DNA of 64,000 bases, taken from assembly GCF_032164335.1 (NCBI RefSeq), contig NZ_CP134152.1:4774001-4838000 (forward strand). The letters run 5' to 3'. The stretch's first letter is position 1, and every line of letters begins with the position of its first letter. The stretch is from Winslowiella toletana. Lineage in GTDB: Bacteria > Pseudomonadota > Gammaproteobacteria > Enterobacterales > Enterobacteriaceae. The translations under genes were made by a program, and so were the position numbers. This document shows positions 17,442-27,346 of this stretch, piece by piece. The notes under the pieces were generated by a model. The model saw only the letters and a program-made list of their open reading frames with translations. It made no database searches and was not told the origin of the DNA.

Positions 17442-18467
17442 TTAATCCCAGCTTAAAATCACTTTGCCGGATCTGCCGGAACGCATCTCGTCAAAGCCCT
17501 GCTGGAAATCATCGATACTGTAGCGATGAGTAATTATCGGCGTTAAATCAAGGCCGGACTGAATCAGCGCAGCCATTTTGTACCAGGTTTCAAACATCTC
17601 ACGACCGTAAATCCCTTTGATAAACAGCCCTTTGAAGATGACCTGATTCCAGTCAATCGACATCTCAGAAGGGGGAATACCCAGTAAAGCAATACGGCCG
17701 CCGTGATTCATCACGCTCAGCATGGTGCGAAAAGCCGGTGGTGCGCCGGACATTTCCAGCCCGACGTCAAAGCCTTCCGTCATGCCCAGTTCGCTCATCA
17801 CGTCATTCAGATTTTCCGTGTTGACGTTAACCGCGCGCGTGACGCCCATTTTACGCGCCAGCCCAAGGCGATAGTCGTTTACATCAGTGATCACCACATT
17901 ACGCGCGCCGACGTGTTTACACACCGCCGCCGCCATAATGCCAATCGGCCCGGCTCCTGATATCAGCACATCTTCGCCAACCAGATCGAATGACAGCGCA
18001 GTGTGCACCGCATTACCGAACGGATCAAAAATCGCCGCCAGCTCATCGGAAATATTATCGGGGATTTTGAAGGCGTTAAACGCCGGGATCACCAGATACT
18101 CAGCAAAACAGCCCTGACGGTTCACGCCGACGCCGATGGTATTGCGGCAGAGGTGCGTACGCCCCGCGCGGCAGTTACGGCAGTGTCCACAGGTAATATG
18201 TCCTTCGCCAGAGACGCGGTCACCAATCTGATAGCCATTCACTTCCTGGCCAACTGCCACCACTTCGCCGACATACTCATGCCCGACAATCATTGGCACT
18301 GGGATGGTTTTCTGCGACCACTCATCCCAGTTGTAGATATGCACATCAGTGCCACAAATGGCGGTTTTACGAATTTTAATCAGCAAATCGTTATGGCCCG
18401 GCTGCGGAATGGGCGCCTCGGTCATCCAGATACCTTCTTCCGCTTTCAGTTTCGCCAGTGCTTTCAT
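17442..18467 (-). CDS. tdh: L-threonine 3-dehydrogenase
   Basis: Zinc-dependent, NAD-linked oxidation of threonine to 2-amino-3-ketobutyrate. It has 341 residues of the medium-chain dehydrogenase family. Catalytic zinc ligands are the cysteine in [11 protein letters not shown] and GHEYVGEV. Structural zinc cysteines are in [15 protein letters not shown]. The cofactor site is [11 protein letters not shown]. It lies 11 bases after kbl, forming the kbl-tdh operon. Confidence 0.97.
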   Translation of the reverse strand: MKALAKLKAEEGIWMTEAPIPQPGHNDLLIKIRKTAICGTDVHIYNWDEWSQKTIPVPMIVGHEYVGEVVAVGQEVNGYQIGDRVSGEGHITCGHCRNCRAGRTHLCRNTIGVGVNRQGCFAEYLVIPAFNAFKIPDNISDELAAIFDPFGNAVHTALSFDLVGEDVLISGAGPIGIMAAAVCKHVGARNVVITDVNDYRLGLARKMGVTRAVNVNTENLNDVMSELGMTEGFDVGLEMSGAPPAFRTMLSVMNHGGRIALLGIPPSEMSIDWNQVIFKGLFIKGIYGREMFETWYKMAALIQSGLDLTPIITHRYSIDDFQQGFDEMRSGRSGKVILSWD

Positions 18468-18478
18468 CTCTTCACTCC

Positions 18479-19675
18479 TCAGCTGATAACCTTAAGTTGC
18501 TTACCAATACGCGTAAAAGCGTCAACTGCCCGCACAATCTGCTGGTGAGTGTGCCCTGCCGACAGCTGAGTACGGATACGCGCCTGGCCTTTCGGCACCA
18601 CCGGATAAAAGAAGCCGGTGACATAGATCCCCTCTTTCTGTAGTAGACGCGCAAATTCCTGCGCTACCGTCGCCTCGCCCAGCATCACTGGAATAATGGC
18701 GTGGTCGGCACCGGCAAGGGTAAAGCCAGCTTTGGTCATCTCTTCACGGAAGAAGCGGGCGTTATCCCACAGACGCTGACGCAAGCCGTCGCCTTCGGCC
18801 AGCAAATCCAGCACGCGAATTGAGGCAGCCACAATCGCCGGAGCCAGCGAGTTAGAGAACAAATAAGGTCGTGAACGCTGGCGCAGCCACTCAACCACCT
18901 CTTTTTTCGCGGCGGTATAGCCGCCGGAAGCGCCACCCAGCGCTTTACCCAGCGTGCCGGTAATAATATCCACGCGGCCCATCACGTCGCAGTACTCATG
19001 GGTGCCGCGCCCATTGGCACCGACAAAACCTACCGCATGAGAGTCATCAACCATAACCAGTGCGCCATATTCATCAGCCAGGTCGCACACGGCTTTCAGG
19101 TTAGCGATCACCCCGTCCATCGAAAATACGCCGTCGGTCGCGATCATGATGTGTCGCGCACCGGCTGCTTGTGCCTCGTCCAGCCGCGCTTTCAGCTCGC
19201 TCATATTGTTATTAGCGTAGCGATAACGTTTCGCTTTACATAAACGCACGCCGTCAATAATTGAAGCGTGGTTGAGCGCATCTGAGATAATCGCGTCTTC
19301 CGCACCGAGCAACGTTTCAAACAGGCCGCCATTGGCATCGAAGCAGGAGGAGTAGAGGATCGCATCTTCCATGCCGAGGAACTCGGCCAGCCGTTTTTCC
19401 AGCTGTTTATGCGTATCCTGCGTGCCGCAGATAAAGCGCACTGAGGCCATACCGAAACCATGGCTTTCCATACCCTCTTTCGCCGCCAGAATCAGCGCCG
19501 GATGATTAGCCAGCCCCAGGTAGTTGTTAGCGCAGAAGTTGATGACGTGATTCCCTTCACCCACTTCGATATCGGCCTGTTGTGCCGAGGTAATAATGCG
19601 CTCTTCTTTGAACAGACCTTCCTGACGCGCCTGCGACAGTTGATCATTGATTTGACGATAAAAATCTGCGGCCAT
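18479..19675 (-). CDS. kbl: 2-amino-3-ketobutyrate CoA ligase (glycine C-acetyltransferase)
   Basis: PLP enzyme that splits 2-amino-3-ketobutyrate with CoA into glycine and acetyl-CoA, completing threonine breakdown with Tdh. It has 398 residues of the alpha-oxoamine synthase family. [12 protein letters not shown] binds the cofactor, and the PLP lysine is in [16 protein letters not shown]. It is the first gene of the kbl-tdh operon and divergent from hldD across a 235-base spacer. Confidence 0.97.
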   Translation of the reverse strand: MAADFYRQINDQLSQARQEGLFKEERIITSAQQADIEVGEGNHVINFCANNYLGLANHPALILAAKEGMESHGFGMASVRFICGTQDTHKQLEKRLAEFLGMEDAILYSSCFDANGGLFETLLGAEDAIISDALNHASIIDGVRLCKAKRYRYANNNMSELKARLDEAQAAGARHIMIATDGVFSMDGVIANLKAVCDLADEYGALVMVDDSHAVGFVGANGRGTHEYCDVMGRVDIITGTLGKALGGASGGYTAAKKEVVEWLRQRSRPYLFSNSLAPAIVAASIRVLDLLAEGDGLRQRLWDNARFFREEMTKAGFTLAGADHAIIPVMLGEATVAQEFARLLQKEGIYVTGFFYPVVPKGQARIRTQLSAGHTHQQIVRAVDAFTRIGKQLKVIS

Positions 19676-19910
19676 GTTTATCCTCCATTCCGGGCTAATG
19701 TCCGGGATATCTTACTGAAGAGAAAATCATTAAACGATAATCTGCGTTACCGATTATCATTTTTGCAGCATATATCACGCCCTGAAAGATTACTTACATT
19801 ACGTTACGGACTCATCTGGCTGCCTGCCCGGCAATGAAATGTTATGATGTCAGTTATAAGCGTATGAAACCTCCTGTTTCATACCACTGTTCAAGGTTAA
19901 GGTTAAGCTC

Positions 19911-20843
19911 ATGATTATCGTGACTGGCGGCGCTGGTTTTATCGGCAGCAATATTGTTAAAGCACTCAATAACGACGGTTTTAACGACATCCTGGTAGTG
20001 GATAACCTGAAAGACGGCACCAAGTTCGTCAATCTGGTCGATCTGGACATCACTGACTATATGGATAAAGAAGATTTTATCGCCAGCGTGGTTGCCGGTG
20101 ATGATTTCGGCCCTATCGAAGCGGTATTCCATGAAGGTGCCTGCTCTTCCACTACGGAGTGGGATGGCAAGTACATGATGGACAACAATTATCAGTATTC
20201 GAAAGAGCTGCTGCACTTCTGCCTTGAACGCGAAATTCCTTTCCTCTACGCCTCTTCCGCAGCCACTTACGGCGGTCGTAATACTGATTTTATTGAAGAG
20301 CGTCAGTATGAGCTGCCGCTGAACGTCTACGGCTACTCAAAAGTACTGTTTGATCAGTATGTTCGCCAGATTTTGCCAGAAGCAGAGTCGCAGATTTGTG
20401 GTTTCCGCTACTTCAATGTTTATGGTCCGCGTGAAGGCCACAAAGGCAGCATGGCCAGCGTCGCTTTCCACCTGAATACCCAGTTGAACAACGGCGAGAA
20501 TCCAAAATTGTTTGAAGGCAGCGATAGCTTCAAGCGCGATTTTATTTACGTTGAAGATGTGGCGGCGGTGAATCTGTGGTTCTGGAAAAATGGCGTTTCC
20601 GGCATTTACAACTGCGGCACCGGTCGTGCCGAGTCGTTCCAGGAAGTGGCGGATGCCGCGCTGAATTATCACCAGAAAGGTGAGATTGAGTATGTGCCGT
20701 TCCCGGAAAAACTGAAAGGACGCTACCAGGCATTTACCCTGGCCGACCTGACCAAGCTGCGTGCAGCGGGCTATGACAAGCCGTTTAAAACCGTTGCTGA
20801 AGGCGTGGCTGACTATATGGCCTGGCTGAACCGCGACGCTTAA
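19911..20843 (+). CDS. hldD: ADP-L-glycero-D-manno-heptose 6-epimerase
   Basis: Makes the heptose donor for LPS inner-core assembly. It has 310 residues, the family length. The N-terminal Rossmann motif is [12 protein letters not shown], and the SDR catalytic Y-K pair lies in [12 protein letters not shown]. The segment [23 protein letters not shown] is diagnostic for this epimerase. It is the first gene of hldD-waaF-waaC, 17 bases before waaF. Confidence 0.98.
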   Translation: MIIVTGGAGFIGSNIVKALNNDGFNDILVVDNLKDGTKFVNLVDLDITDYMDKEDFIASVVAGDDFGPIEAVFHEGACSSTTEWDGKYMMDNNYQYSKELLHFCLEREIPFLYASSAATYGGRNTDFIEERQYELPLNVYGYSKVLFDQYVRQILPEAESQICGFRYFNVYGPREGHKGSMASVAFHLNTQLNNGENPKLFEGSDSFKRDFIYVEDVAAVNLWFWKNGVSGIYNCGTGRAESFQEVADAALNYHQKGEIEYVPFPEKLKGRYQAFTLADLTKLRAAGYDKPFKTVAEGVADYMAWLNRDA

Positions 20844-20860
20844 GGAAGGCAAATTCGTTG

Positions 20861-21910
20861 ATGAAAATTCTGGTGATCGGGCCGTCATGGGTCGGTGACA
20901 TGATGATGTCGCAAAGTCTGTATCGCACGCTGAAGGCAAACCATCCTGAAGCGGTGATAGACGTTATGGCACCCGCGTGGTGCCGGCCGCTGCTGTCCCG
21001 CATGCCGGAAGTCAACGAAGCGCTGGCGATGCCGCTGGGTCACGGCGCGCTGGCGATCGGTGAACGTCGTCGGCTGGGGAAATCCCTCCGCGCCAGAGGC
21101 TATGACCGCGCGTATGTACTGCCGGGTTCATTCAAATCGGCGTTAGTACCGTTCTTTGCCGGAATCCGGCAACGTACCGGCTGGCGCGGTGAAATGCGCT
21201 ACGGCTTACTGAACGATCTGCGCGTGCTGGATAAACCAGCTTTCCCGTTAATGGTCGAGCGTTATGCCGCGCTGGCTTATGACAAAGATCGGATTCGCTC
21301 AGCGCGCGATCTGCCTCAGCCGCTGCTGTGGCCGCAGCTGCAGGTCAGCGAAGAGGAAAAAGTCGCCACTGCTGCCGCTTTTTCACTAACCAGCGCGCGT
21401 CCGATTATCGGTTTTTGTCCGGGAGCCGAATTTGGCCCGGCAAAACGCTGGCCACACTATCACTACGCGGCGCTGGCGCAGCAGCTGATCGATCAGGGCT
21501 ATCAAATCCTGCTGTTTGGATCGGCGAAAGACCATGAAACCGGCGAGCAAATTCTGCAATCTCTGGATGAATCAGCGCGGCCATTCTGTCGCAATCTGGC
21601 GGGTGAAACCCAGCTGGAGCAGGCGGTCATTCTGCTGGCACATTGCCGGGCGGTGGTCAGCAATGATTCCGGGCTGATGCATATTGCTGCTGCGTTGAAT
21701 CGCCCGCTGGTGGCACTTTATGGCCCCAGCAGCCCGGACTTTACTCCGCCACTTTCCCAGCAGGCGCGGGTTATCCGCCTGATTACCGGCTATCACAAAG
21801 TCCGTAAAGGTGACGCGGAACAGGGCTATCACCAAAGCCTGATCGATATTCAGCCGGCTCGCGTGCTGAATGAGCTGGAAACCCTGCTCGTACAGAGCCA
21901 GGAGAATTAA
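20861..21910 (+). CDS. waaF: LPS heptosyltransferase II
   Basis: GT9 transferase that adds the second heptose to the LPS inner core. It has 349 residues, starting MKILVIGPSWVGDMMMSQSL. The signature GFCPGAEFGPAKRWP and the donor-binding SNDSGLMHIAAALNRP are both present. ATG 20861 has AAGGAAGG ten bases upstream; TTG 20858 is less likely. Its stop overlaps the waaC start by one base (TAATG). Confidence 0.97.
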   Translation: MKILVIGPSWVGDMMMSQSLYRTLKANHPEAVIDVMAPAWCRPLLSRMPEVNEALAMPLGHGALAIGERRRLGKSLRARGYDRAYVLPGSFKSALVPFFAGIRQRTGWRGEMRYGLLNDLRVLDKPAFPLMVERYAALAYDKDRIRSARDLPQPLLWPQLQVSEEEKVATAAAFSLTSARPIIGFCPGAEFGPAKRWPHYHYAALAQQLIDQGYQILLFGSAKDHETGEQILQSLDESARPFCRNLAGETQLEQAVILLAHCRAVVSNDSGLMHIAAALNRPLVALYGPSSPDFTPPLSQQARVIRLITGYHKVRKGDAEQGYHQSLIDIQPARVLNELETLLVQSQEN

Positions 21911-22875
21911 TGCAGGTTTTGATTGTTAAGACGTCTTCTATGGGCGATGTACTGCATACGCTGCCGGCACTGACTGACGCCATGAATGCCATTCCCGATA
22001 TTCGTTTTGACTGGGTGGTTGAAGAGGGTTTCGCGCAGATTCCTTCGTGGCATCCGGCGGTCGATCGCGTATTACCGGTGGCAATCCGCCGCTGGCGGAA
22101 GCACTGGTTTGGCAGCCAGCAGCGTGAAGAACGCGTGCTGTTTAAACGTGAGCTGCAATTGCGCACTTACGATCGGGTGATCGACGCTCAGGGTTTGATT
22201 AAGAGCGCCGCGCTGGTTACCCGCCTCGCCAAAGGTGAGAAACACGGCTACGACAGCCGCAGCGCACGCGAGCCGTTTTCCAGCTGGTGGTTTGATAAAC
22301 GCCACGAAATCAGTAAGCAGCAACATGCAGTAGAGCGCACGCGTGAGCTGTTTGCCAAAAGTCTCGGCTATGAAAAACCGCAGACAAACGGGGATTACGC
22401 CATTGCGGCGCACTTCCTCGCACAGCCACCGGTTGATGCTCATCCTTACCTGGTATTTCTGCATGCGACGACCCGTGACAGCAAACACTGGCCGGAAGAG
22501 CACTGGCGCGAGCTGATTGCCCTGATGGCCGACTCGGGATTACGCATTAAATTACCCTGGGGCGCAGAGCATGAGCATCAGCGTGCGCAGCGGCTGGCAG
22601 AGGGTTTTGATTTCGTTGATGTATTATCGAAGCTGACGCTGGAACAGGTAGCAAAAACGCTGGCGGGCGCTAAAGCGGTGGTTTCAGTGGATACTGGCTT
22701 GAGCCATTTAACGGCAGCGCTCGATCGCCCTAATATCACGCTTTATGGTCCAACCGATCCCGGCCTGATTGGCGGTTATGGTAAAAATCAGTTTGTGCTG
22801 AAGCCTGAAAGCGGTCATCTAATGGCTGATATTTCCGCTGCCAGCGTGGCGGCGGCTTTGAACAATCTCTTATAA
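21910..22875 (+). CDS. waaC: LPS heptosyltransferase I
   Basis: GT9 transferase that adds the first heptose to Kdo. It has 321 residues, starting MQVLIVKTSSMGDVLHTLPALTDA. VIDAQGLIKSAAL and the donor site SVDTGLSHLTAALDRPNITLYGPTDP match WaaC. It is coupled to waaF by a one-base overlap. A GT2 gene follows after only 10 bases, so the unit continues. Confidence 0.97.
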   Translation: MQVLIVKTSSMGDVLHTLPALTDAMNAIPDIRFDWVVEEGFAQIPSWHPAVDRVLPVAIRRWRKHWFGSQQREERVLFKRELQLRTYDRVIDAQGLIKSAALVTRLAKGEKHGYDSRSAREPFSSWWFDKRHEISKQQHAVERTRELFAKSLGYEKPQTNGDYAIAAHFLAQPPVDAHPYLVFLHATTRDSKHWPEEHWRELIALMADSGLRIKLPWGAEHEHQRAQRLAEGFDFVDVLSKLTLEQVAKTLAGAKAVVSVDTGLSHLTAALDRPNITLYGPTDPGLIGGYGKNQFVLKPESGHLMADISAASVAAALNNLL

Positions 22876-22885
22876 CGAGCACACT

Positions 22886-23809
22886 ATGCCAATGCCTCCA
22901 CTGTTAAGCATTATTATCACGGCACATAATGGCGAGGCATGGTTATCAGCCACTCTGGCTAGCGTGATTACGTCGCTCGGTGGCGCCCTGCCACTGTGCG
23001 AATTTATCATTACCAATGATAACTCCACTGACAACACCCAGCAGATTATCGATCGGTTCGCCGCTACTTATCCGGCCAGCAAAACTTTTATTACGCAATT
23101 TGCCAATATTGGTAAGGTGCGTAATTTTGCCGTCGCCGAGTGTCAGGGTGAATATATTCTGATGATCGATGGTGATGACTTGCTGTTAGCCAATAAGCTG
23201 AACGAGAAACTGCAAATTCTGCAACAGCAGCGCCCCGATCTGTTGATTTGTAAGCTGATTGAGACAGAAGAAAACGCCACGCATCCCGAAATCGTCACCG
23301 CATCCGCGCCAGAAATCCTGTCGCCGGATAATGCTATTGAGCGCTTCCTGATTCACCGTGATTTTCAGGCACATGTTATCGGCCAGTTCTTCCGGCGAGA
23401 GATTTTAATTGCTGCACCCTTTCCTGAATTTGTTTGCTACGAAGACAGCTGGGTGTTTCCGCAGGTGCTGACGTTAAGCAACAAAATCCTCTATTCACGC
23501 AGCGGTTTCTATCTGTATATCAAGCGCAGCGGAAGCCTTTCCGGCAAAATTAATCTGGCGAAAGTGCAATGCCTGTATCAGACGCTGGAACATATGGATC
23601 AGGTACTTCCTGCCCGTTTCAGCCATCTTATTGCCTGCCACTGGATCGATCTCTTTAACCGCTACGCGGGGGAAATGGCCGGGACAGTAGAACTGGAGAA
23701 GACAAAGAAGCGCATCAGGGAGATAGGGAAGTTAGCGTTTTTAGCCAACAGGCGCGTTCGCTTTAGTTATAAACGTAAACTGCTGAGAGTCGCCAGGCAG
23801 GCGCAATAA
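22886..23809 (+). CDS. Family 2 glycosyltransferase, LPS core region
   Basis: It has 307 residues. The N-terminal GT-A fold begins LLSIIITAHNGEAWL and contains TNDNSTDNT (nucleotide binding), the DxD-like IDGDDLL (about 92-98) and YEDSWVFP as a likely acceptor-side acid. The basic C-terminal tail (RVRFSYKRKLLRVARQ) may bind the membrane. It ends the hldD-waaF-waaC unit and is convergent with waaL. Transfer of an outer-core sugar is inferred from position only; the sugar cannot be told. Confidence 0.8.
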   Translation: MPMPPLLSIIITAHNGEAWLSATLASVITSLGGALPLCEFIITNDNSTDNTQQIIDRFAATYPASKTFITQFANIGKVRNFAVAECQGEYILMIDGDDLLLANKLNEKLQILQQQRPDLLICKLIETEENATHPEIVTASAPEILSPDNAIERFLIHRDFQAHVIGQFFRREILIAAPFPEFVCYEDSWVFPQVLTLSNKILYSRSGFYLYIKRSGSLSGKINLAKVQCLYQTLEHMDQVLPARFSHLIACHWIDLFNRYAGEMAGTVELEKTKKRIREIGKLAFLANRRVRFSYKRKLLRVARQAQ

Positions 23810-23830
23810 TCACGCCTGCCCAACAGGGGC

Positions 23831-25078
23831 TTATTTACGATGCGTACCTGGCAAGCGATCGTTATGCCATACCACCACTGAAATAATCAGTAAGCTCAGC
23901 ATAATGGTCTGCTCGCGGCTGCCAAACAGCACATCCGTAAGCCCACAAACGATAATCCCCATCATAATGGCGAACAGCGGCGGGTTACGGGTGTAATAAG
24001 CGTATCCCAACAGTGAGAAGTAGAAAAAAAGCAGCACCAGCGCTCCCTGTACGCCCATTAAACTGGCCACCTCGATCAATTCGTTATGCAGATGGACGTT
24101 AACATATCTTAATGCACTTTTATCCGCGTCATTACGCTTCACATAATCCTGCGCATAGTTCCAGCGTTCCTCGAGGCTGTTACCGAGCGGATGATCGATG
24201 ATTAAGCTCTTGCCGATACTCCACATAGCCAGACGACTGGTCAGTGAGCCATGCTCATTACCATTCGTATTTTCATAGCGATTGAACTCGCTAACCGTGG
24301 CATCAAACTTCGGCTTAATAACATGTTGATAGCTCAACGCAGTGACGACGCCAATACTCAGTAACACAAAAATCAGTGGCTTAAAGCCAAGATGACGCAG
24401 CTTAACAATACCGACAAAGATAATCAGCAGCGGATACGTTGCCATAACATTACGCGTTCCGGTCTGGAAAATAATGTAATAAGAGACGGCAAAGATCACC
24501 AGGCTACACAGCATGGTTCTGCGGTTCACATTTTCGTAGACCAGCAGAAAGATTAATGCAGCAGACAGAATGGAGTAATCATAGGCAGCATTGGTGGCAC
24601 GGCCAAGGAAGAAGTCTACCCGACCCGGCATATAGAAATGCTGCCAGATGCCCACGCCACTGGCGACAATAAAGGTCAGAACCAGCGCCAGCTTGATTAC
24701 TGCCCGGCTGGTCTGGTGATATTTCGGCATCACGCTGAGCAAATAGTAGCCAATCACCGCAGCCAGAATTAAGCGCTTGCCGGTATTAAGGTAAGCGTTG
24801 AACTCGTCGAAGTCGGGATTGCCGATATAGATCCAGGCAAACCAGATAAGATCGCTAATGCCGAGCAAAAGTATCGGGGCAATAATCCACCAGTGACGAT
24901 TTTGCAGGCGATGAAAATCACAGAGCATCCCCAGTAGTGAAAAATAGAACGCCCAGTAAAATGCCACTTTGGCGCTTTTAACACTGAAAAACATTGTCAG
25001 GTTAGACAATAAAACCAGCAGCAAAACGGTGTAAAACAACGTGCGACGATAATTTTTTAACGGTCCGAGTAAAGACAT
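23831..25078 (-). CDS. waaL: O-antigen ligase family membrane protein (WaaL-like)
   Basis: Predicted inner-membrane ligase that attaches undecaprenyl-linked O antigen to the lipid A core on the periplasmic side. It has 415 residues with about ten to twelve hydrophobic segments. A large periplasmic loop (about 270-340) begins TSRLAMWSIGKSLI and ends with the H-rich VHLHNELIEVASLMGVQGAL, as in the Wzy_C/WaaL family. ATG 25078 is chosen for its AGGAAGAG site. It is the last gene of a minus-strand deacetylase-GT9-ligase unit inside the waa region. Confidence 0.82.
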   Translation of the reverse strand: MSLLGPLKNYRRTLFYTVLLLVLLSNLTMFFSVKSAKVAFYWAFYFSLLGMLCDFHRLQNRHWWIIAPILLLGISDLIWFAWIYIGNPDFDEFNAYLNTGKRLILAAVIGYYLLSVMPKYHQTSRAVIKLALVLTFIVASGVGIWQHFYMPGRVDFFLGRATNAAYDYSILSAALIFLLVYENVNRRTMLCSLVIFAVSYYIIFQTGTRNVMATYPLLIIFVGIVKLRHLGFKPLIFVLLSIGVVTALSYQHVIKPKFDATVSEFNRYENTNGNEHGSLTSRLAMWSIGKSLIIDHPLGNSLEERWNYAQDYVKRNDADKSALRYVNVHLHNELIEVASLMGVQGALVLLFFYFSLLGYAYYTRNPPLFAIMMGIIVCGLTDVLFGSREQTIMLSLLIISVVVWHNDRLPGTHRK

Positions 25079-25110
25079 TCTCTTCCTGCCTGGCAGCAAT
25101 GGCCGTTGAT

Positions 25111-26211
25111 TCAGCTAAAAACAGCAAAATTATTTCGTAAACAGGCAATCACTTGCGCTGATGTAATCGTTTTCATCGCTTCGTTAGACAACGATCCTGG
25201 AATAAGTGCCATTCGCACACCATACAGAATCTGATGTATCTCAGTATCCTGATACGGGCCACTTGAATACGGCTCCTCAGTAACAAACAAGCTCAATGTC
25301 GGTACTTTGAGTGCAATCGCCAGGTGCAACGGCCCGGTATCACCGGTCAGCAATACATCGAAGTTATTGATGGTCTCGACCAACGCCGGCAACGTCGTCT
25401 TACCAATTTGGCTGTCAATTCGGTCGCGGAAAGCCGGATCGACCTTGTCCATAAACGGACTTTCCAGATGTTTTTCGCCTGGCCCGCCAATCAATACCAC
25501 GCTGGCCCGAGGATTTTCCGCCAGCAGCGTATTGGCAACATCGGCAAAACTTTCCGCAGGCCAGCAACGCTCAGCAGAAGATGCGCCCATCTGAAAACCT
25601 ATAACTCGTTGATTATCTGGCTTAACTATTTTCTCAGCCGGAGCACGCGGAACTCTCATTGCCACATTACTGATGTCACACCCTAATGGCGCAACTAACT
25701 CCAGCTTGCGCTGGACTAAATGACCTTTGAATCCATAGGTATAATTGGTCAGCCAGCGGTCGCGCCACGGAAAATCGTCGACATAATTGTCGCGGAAGAT
25801 ATATTTTGCCCCGGACATGACCGCGCTGAGGTAATCATAGGGATCGTGGGCGTGCAAAATGATCGCCAGGTCAGGTTGACCTTTTTCTTTCAACTGGTTT
25901 AACAGAGCCCGCAGCGAGTTTACTTTATTGTTCCAGTAAACCACGCGATCCCAGTCTTCACCGTCGGCCATAAAATCACGAAATTTCTGGTGCGCCACCA
26001 GCGTGATAAAAGCCTCGGGAAAACGCTGCCGCACCGCGTGAATCGCGGGTGTATTCATCATAAAATCACCCAACGCGGTAGTGGAGTAAATTACGATATT
26101 GGCAAACTGCTTTTCCTGAGGAAAGGTATCGCGTGAAGCTAACAATCCTTTGCGTTTGGTATACAGTCGCAAAATCAGATCGACTGCTTTAGCTTTCCAG
26201 GGTTTTCTCAT
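25111..26211 (-). CDS. Family 9 glycosyltransferase (heptosyltransferase-like)
   Basis: It has 366 residues and GT9 architecture: a positively charged N-terminus, YSTTALGDFMMNTPAIHAVRQRFP as the acceptor-domain start, IGFQMGASSAERCWP, and the donor site LLTGDTGPLHLAIALKVPTLSLF. It differs from waaF, waaC and waaQ in this window, so it is a fourth GT9 enzyme. It overlaps the upstream deacetylase by 4 bases (ATGA) and is followed by waaL after 32 bases. In Klebsiella, enzymes of this kind sit beside WabN, so an outer-core heptose or related sugar is possible, but this is inference. Confidence 0.75.
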   Translation of the reverse strand: MRKPWKAKAVDLILRLYTKRKGLLASRDTFPQEKQFANIVIYSTTALGDFMMNTPAIHAVRQRFPEAFITLVAHQKFRDFMADGEDWDRVVYWNNKVNSLRALLNQLKEKGQPDLAIILHAHDPYDYLSAVMSGAKYIFRDNYVDDFPWRDRWLTNYTYGFKGHLVQRKLELVAPLGCDISNVAMRVPRAPAEKIVKPDNQRVIGFQMGASSAERCWPAESFADVANTLLAENPRASVVLIGGPGEKHLESPFMDKVDPAFRDRIDSQIGKTTLPALVETINNFDVLLTGDTGPLHLAIALKVPTLSLFVTEEPYSSGPYQDTEIHQILYGVRMALIPGSLSNEAMKTITSAQVIACLRNNFAVFS

Positions 26212-27170
26212 CTGACTTCCTTAGCGTGCCGGTAATACTCGGCTAATGTCATTCCCAAAGTGCGCGACTGTAACCAGCTAAACAGCTGTTCCAGATCGTC
26301 ATAAAGCTGTTCAATATCTGCTTCATTTTTGAATGTTGGACTTCCGCCCGGCATAAATTCTGATGAATGCAGCATAAATTCTACGTAATCAGCACCTTCA
26401 GCTAGCGACTGTTCAGCCACCCGCTTCATTTTCTCGAGGTTTCCCCCCACCGGGCGTAGCCAGTTTACCGACGGACTACGCTTTTTACCGCGTAAACGCG
26501 CCACACCCTGCTTAACGCTATTCATTAACGGAGAGTATTTGTGTTGAATGCTCATCGGCACTTCAAGCAGCGGCGAGTTGCCCGCTTTGGCAATATCCTG
26601 CCGATCGATGAAATAAGCGTGATGCGGAAAATCACGGTAATCAGTGCCGCCATTGCCTTTCGGATCGCCTGGTGAATTACGCCAGTCGACGCGAGGCGTG
26701 ACCGAGCAATCGACCAGATAACCCTGCTCAATTAACAGCGAGGCGTAGTATTCATTAAACGCCCAACGCCCGGCGCGGTGGCTAAGCATCTTGGTCTGAA
26801 AGGTCTCTTCCAGCAGCTGTGTCATAAACTCAACTTTATCTTTAATGACATCCTGAGGATATTCAATAAGATAAGGCTTATATCGCCAGTCATCGCCGGT
26901 CAGGTCAACTAAAGGAGGACTGTTCCACGCATGCAGATGCATCCCTACTTCGCCCTGATTGCGTGCAATAACATCTTTGGCGAATTCCACGTAAACCGGA
27001 TCGATGGCCATTTCATAGTTGGTTAACCAGGTCGGTTTAAAACCAAATTTCTCACACAGGGACTGGAACCGCGGCAAAAAAGCAGCGTTTCGCGTATCGA
27101 TTTTGTCATGATTTTCCCAGAGGTTGTCACCTTCAGTATCAATCGTGATGAGAAATGCGGGCCTTGCCAT
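26208..27170 (-). CDS. Polysaccharide deacetylase family protein, LPS core (WabN-like)
   Basis: It has 320 residues. The NodB-like fold is suggested by LITIDTEGDN (first metal aspartate), MHLHAWNSPP (metal histidines, about 76-85) and SHRAGRWAFNEYY (about 130-142). There is no signal peptide, so it acts in the cytoplasm. Klebsiella and Serratia core clusters carry a deacetylase, WabN, that removes acetate from core GlcNAc, and the position inside the waa cluster makes that role likely. It is the first gene of the minus-strand unit and divergent from a GT4 gene. Confidence 0.72.
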   Translation of the reverse strand: MARPAFLITIDTEGDNLWENHDKIDTRNAAFLPRFQSLCEKFGFKPTWLTNYEMAIDPVYVEFAKDVIARNQGEVGMHLHAWNSPPLVDLTGDDWRYKPYLIEYPQDVIKDKVEFMTQLLEETFQTKMLSHRAGRWAFNEYYASLLIEQGYLVDCSVTPRVDWRNSPGDPKGNGGTDYRDFPHHAYFIDRQDIAKAGNSPLLEVPMSIQHKYSPLMNSVKQGVARLRGKKRSPSVNWLRPVGGNLEKMKRVAEQSLAEGADYVEFMLHSSEFMPGGSPTFKNEADIEQLYDDLEQLFSWLQSRTLGMTLAEYYRHAKEVR

Positions 27171-27346
27171 AATCTTTCTGACCTCATAAAAACTGAGCAG
27201 TTATGTTACGCAGCGGGACTTATCAGCGCAAAGTAATTTAACCGGACATTGAGCAGGAAAAATCCGCAAAAGTAGCCATCGCATAGCCAGTCCATTAGAA
27301 TTTAGCCCTAATCAACTTATCAGAATCAGCCTGAACTGCGGACGCC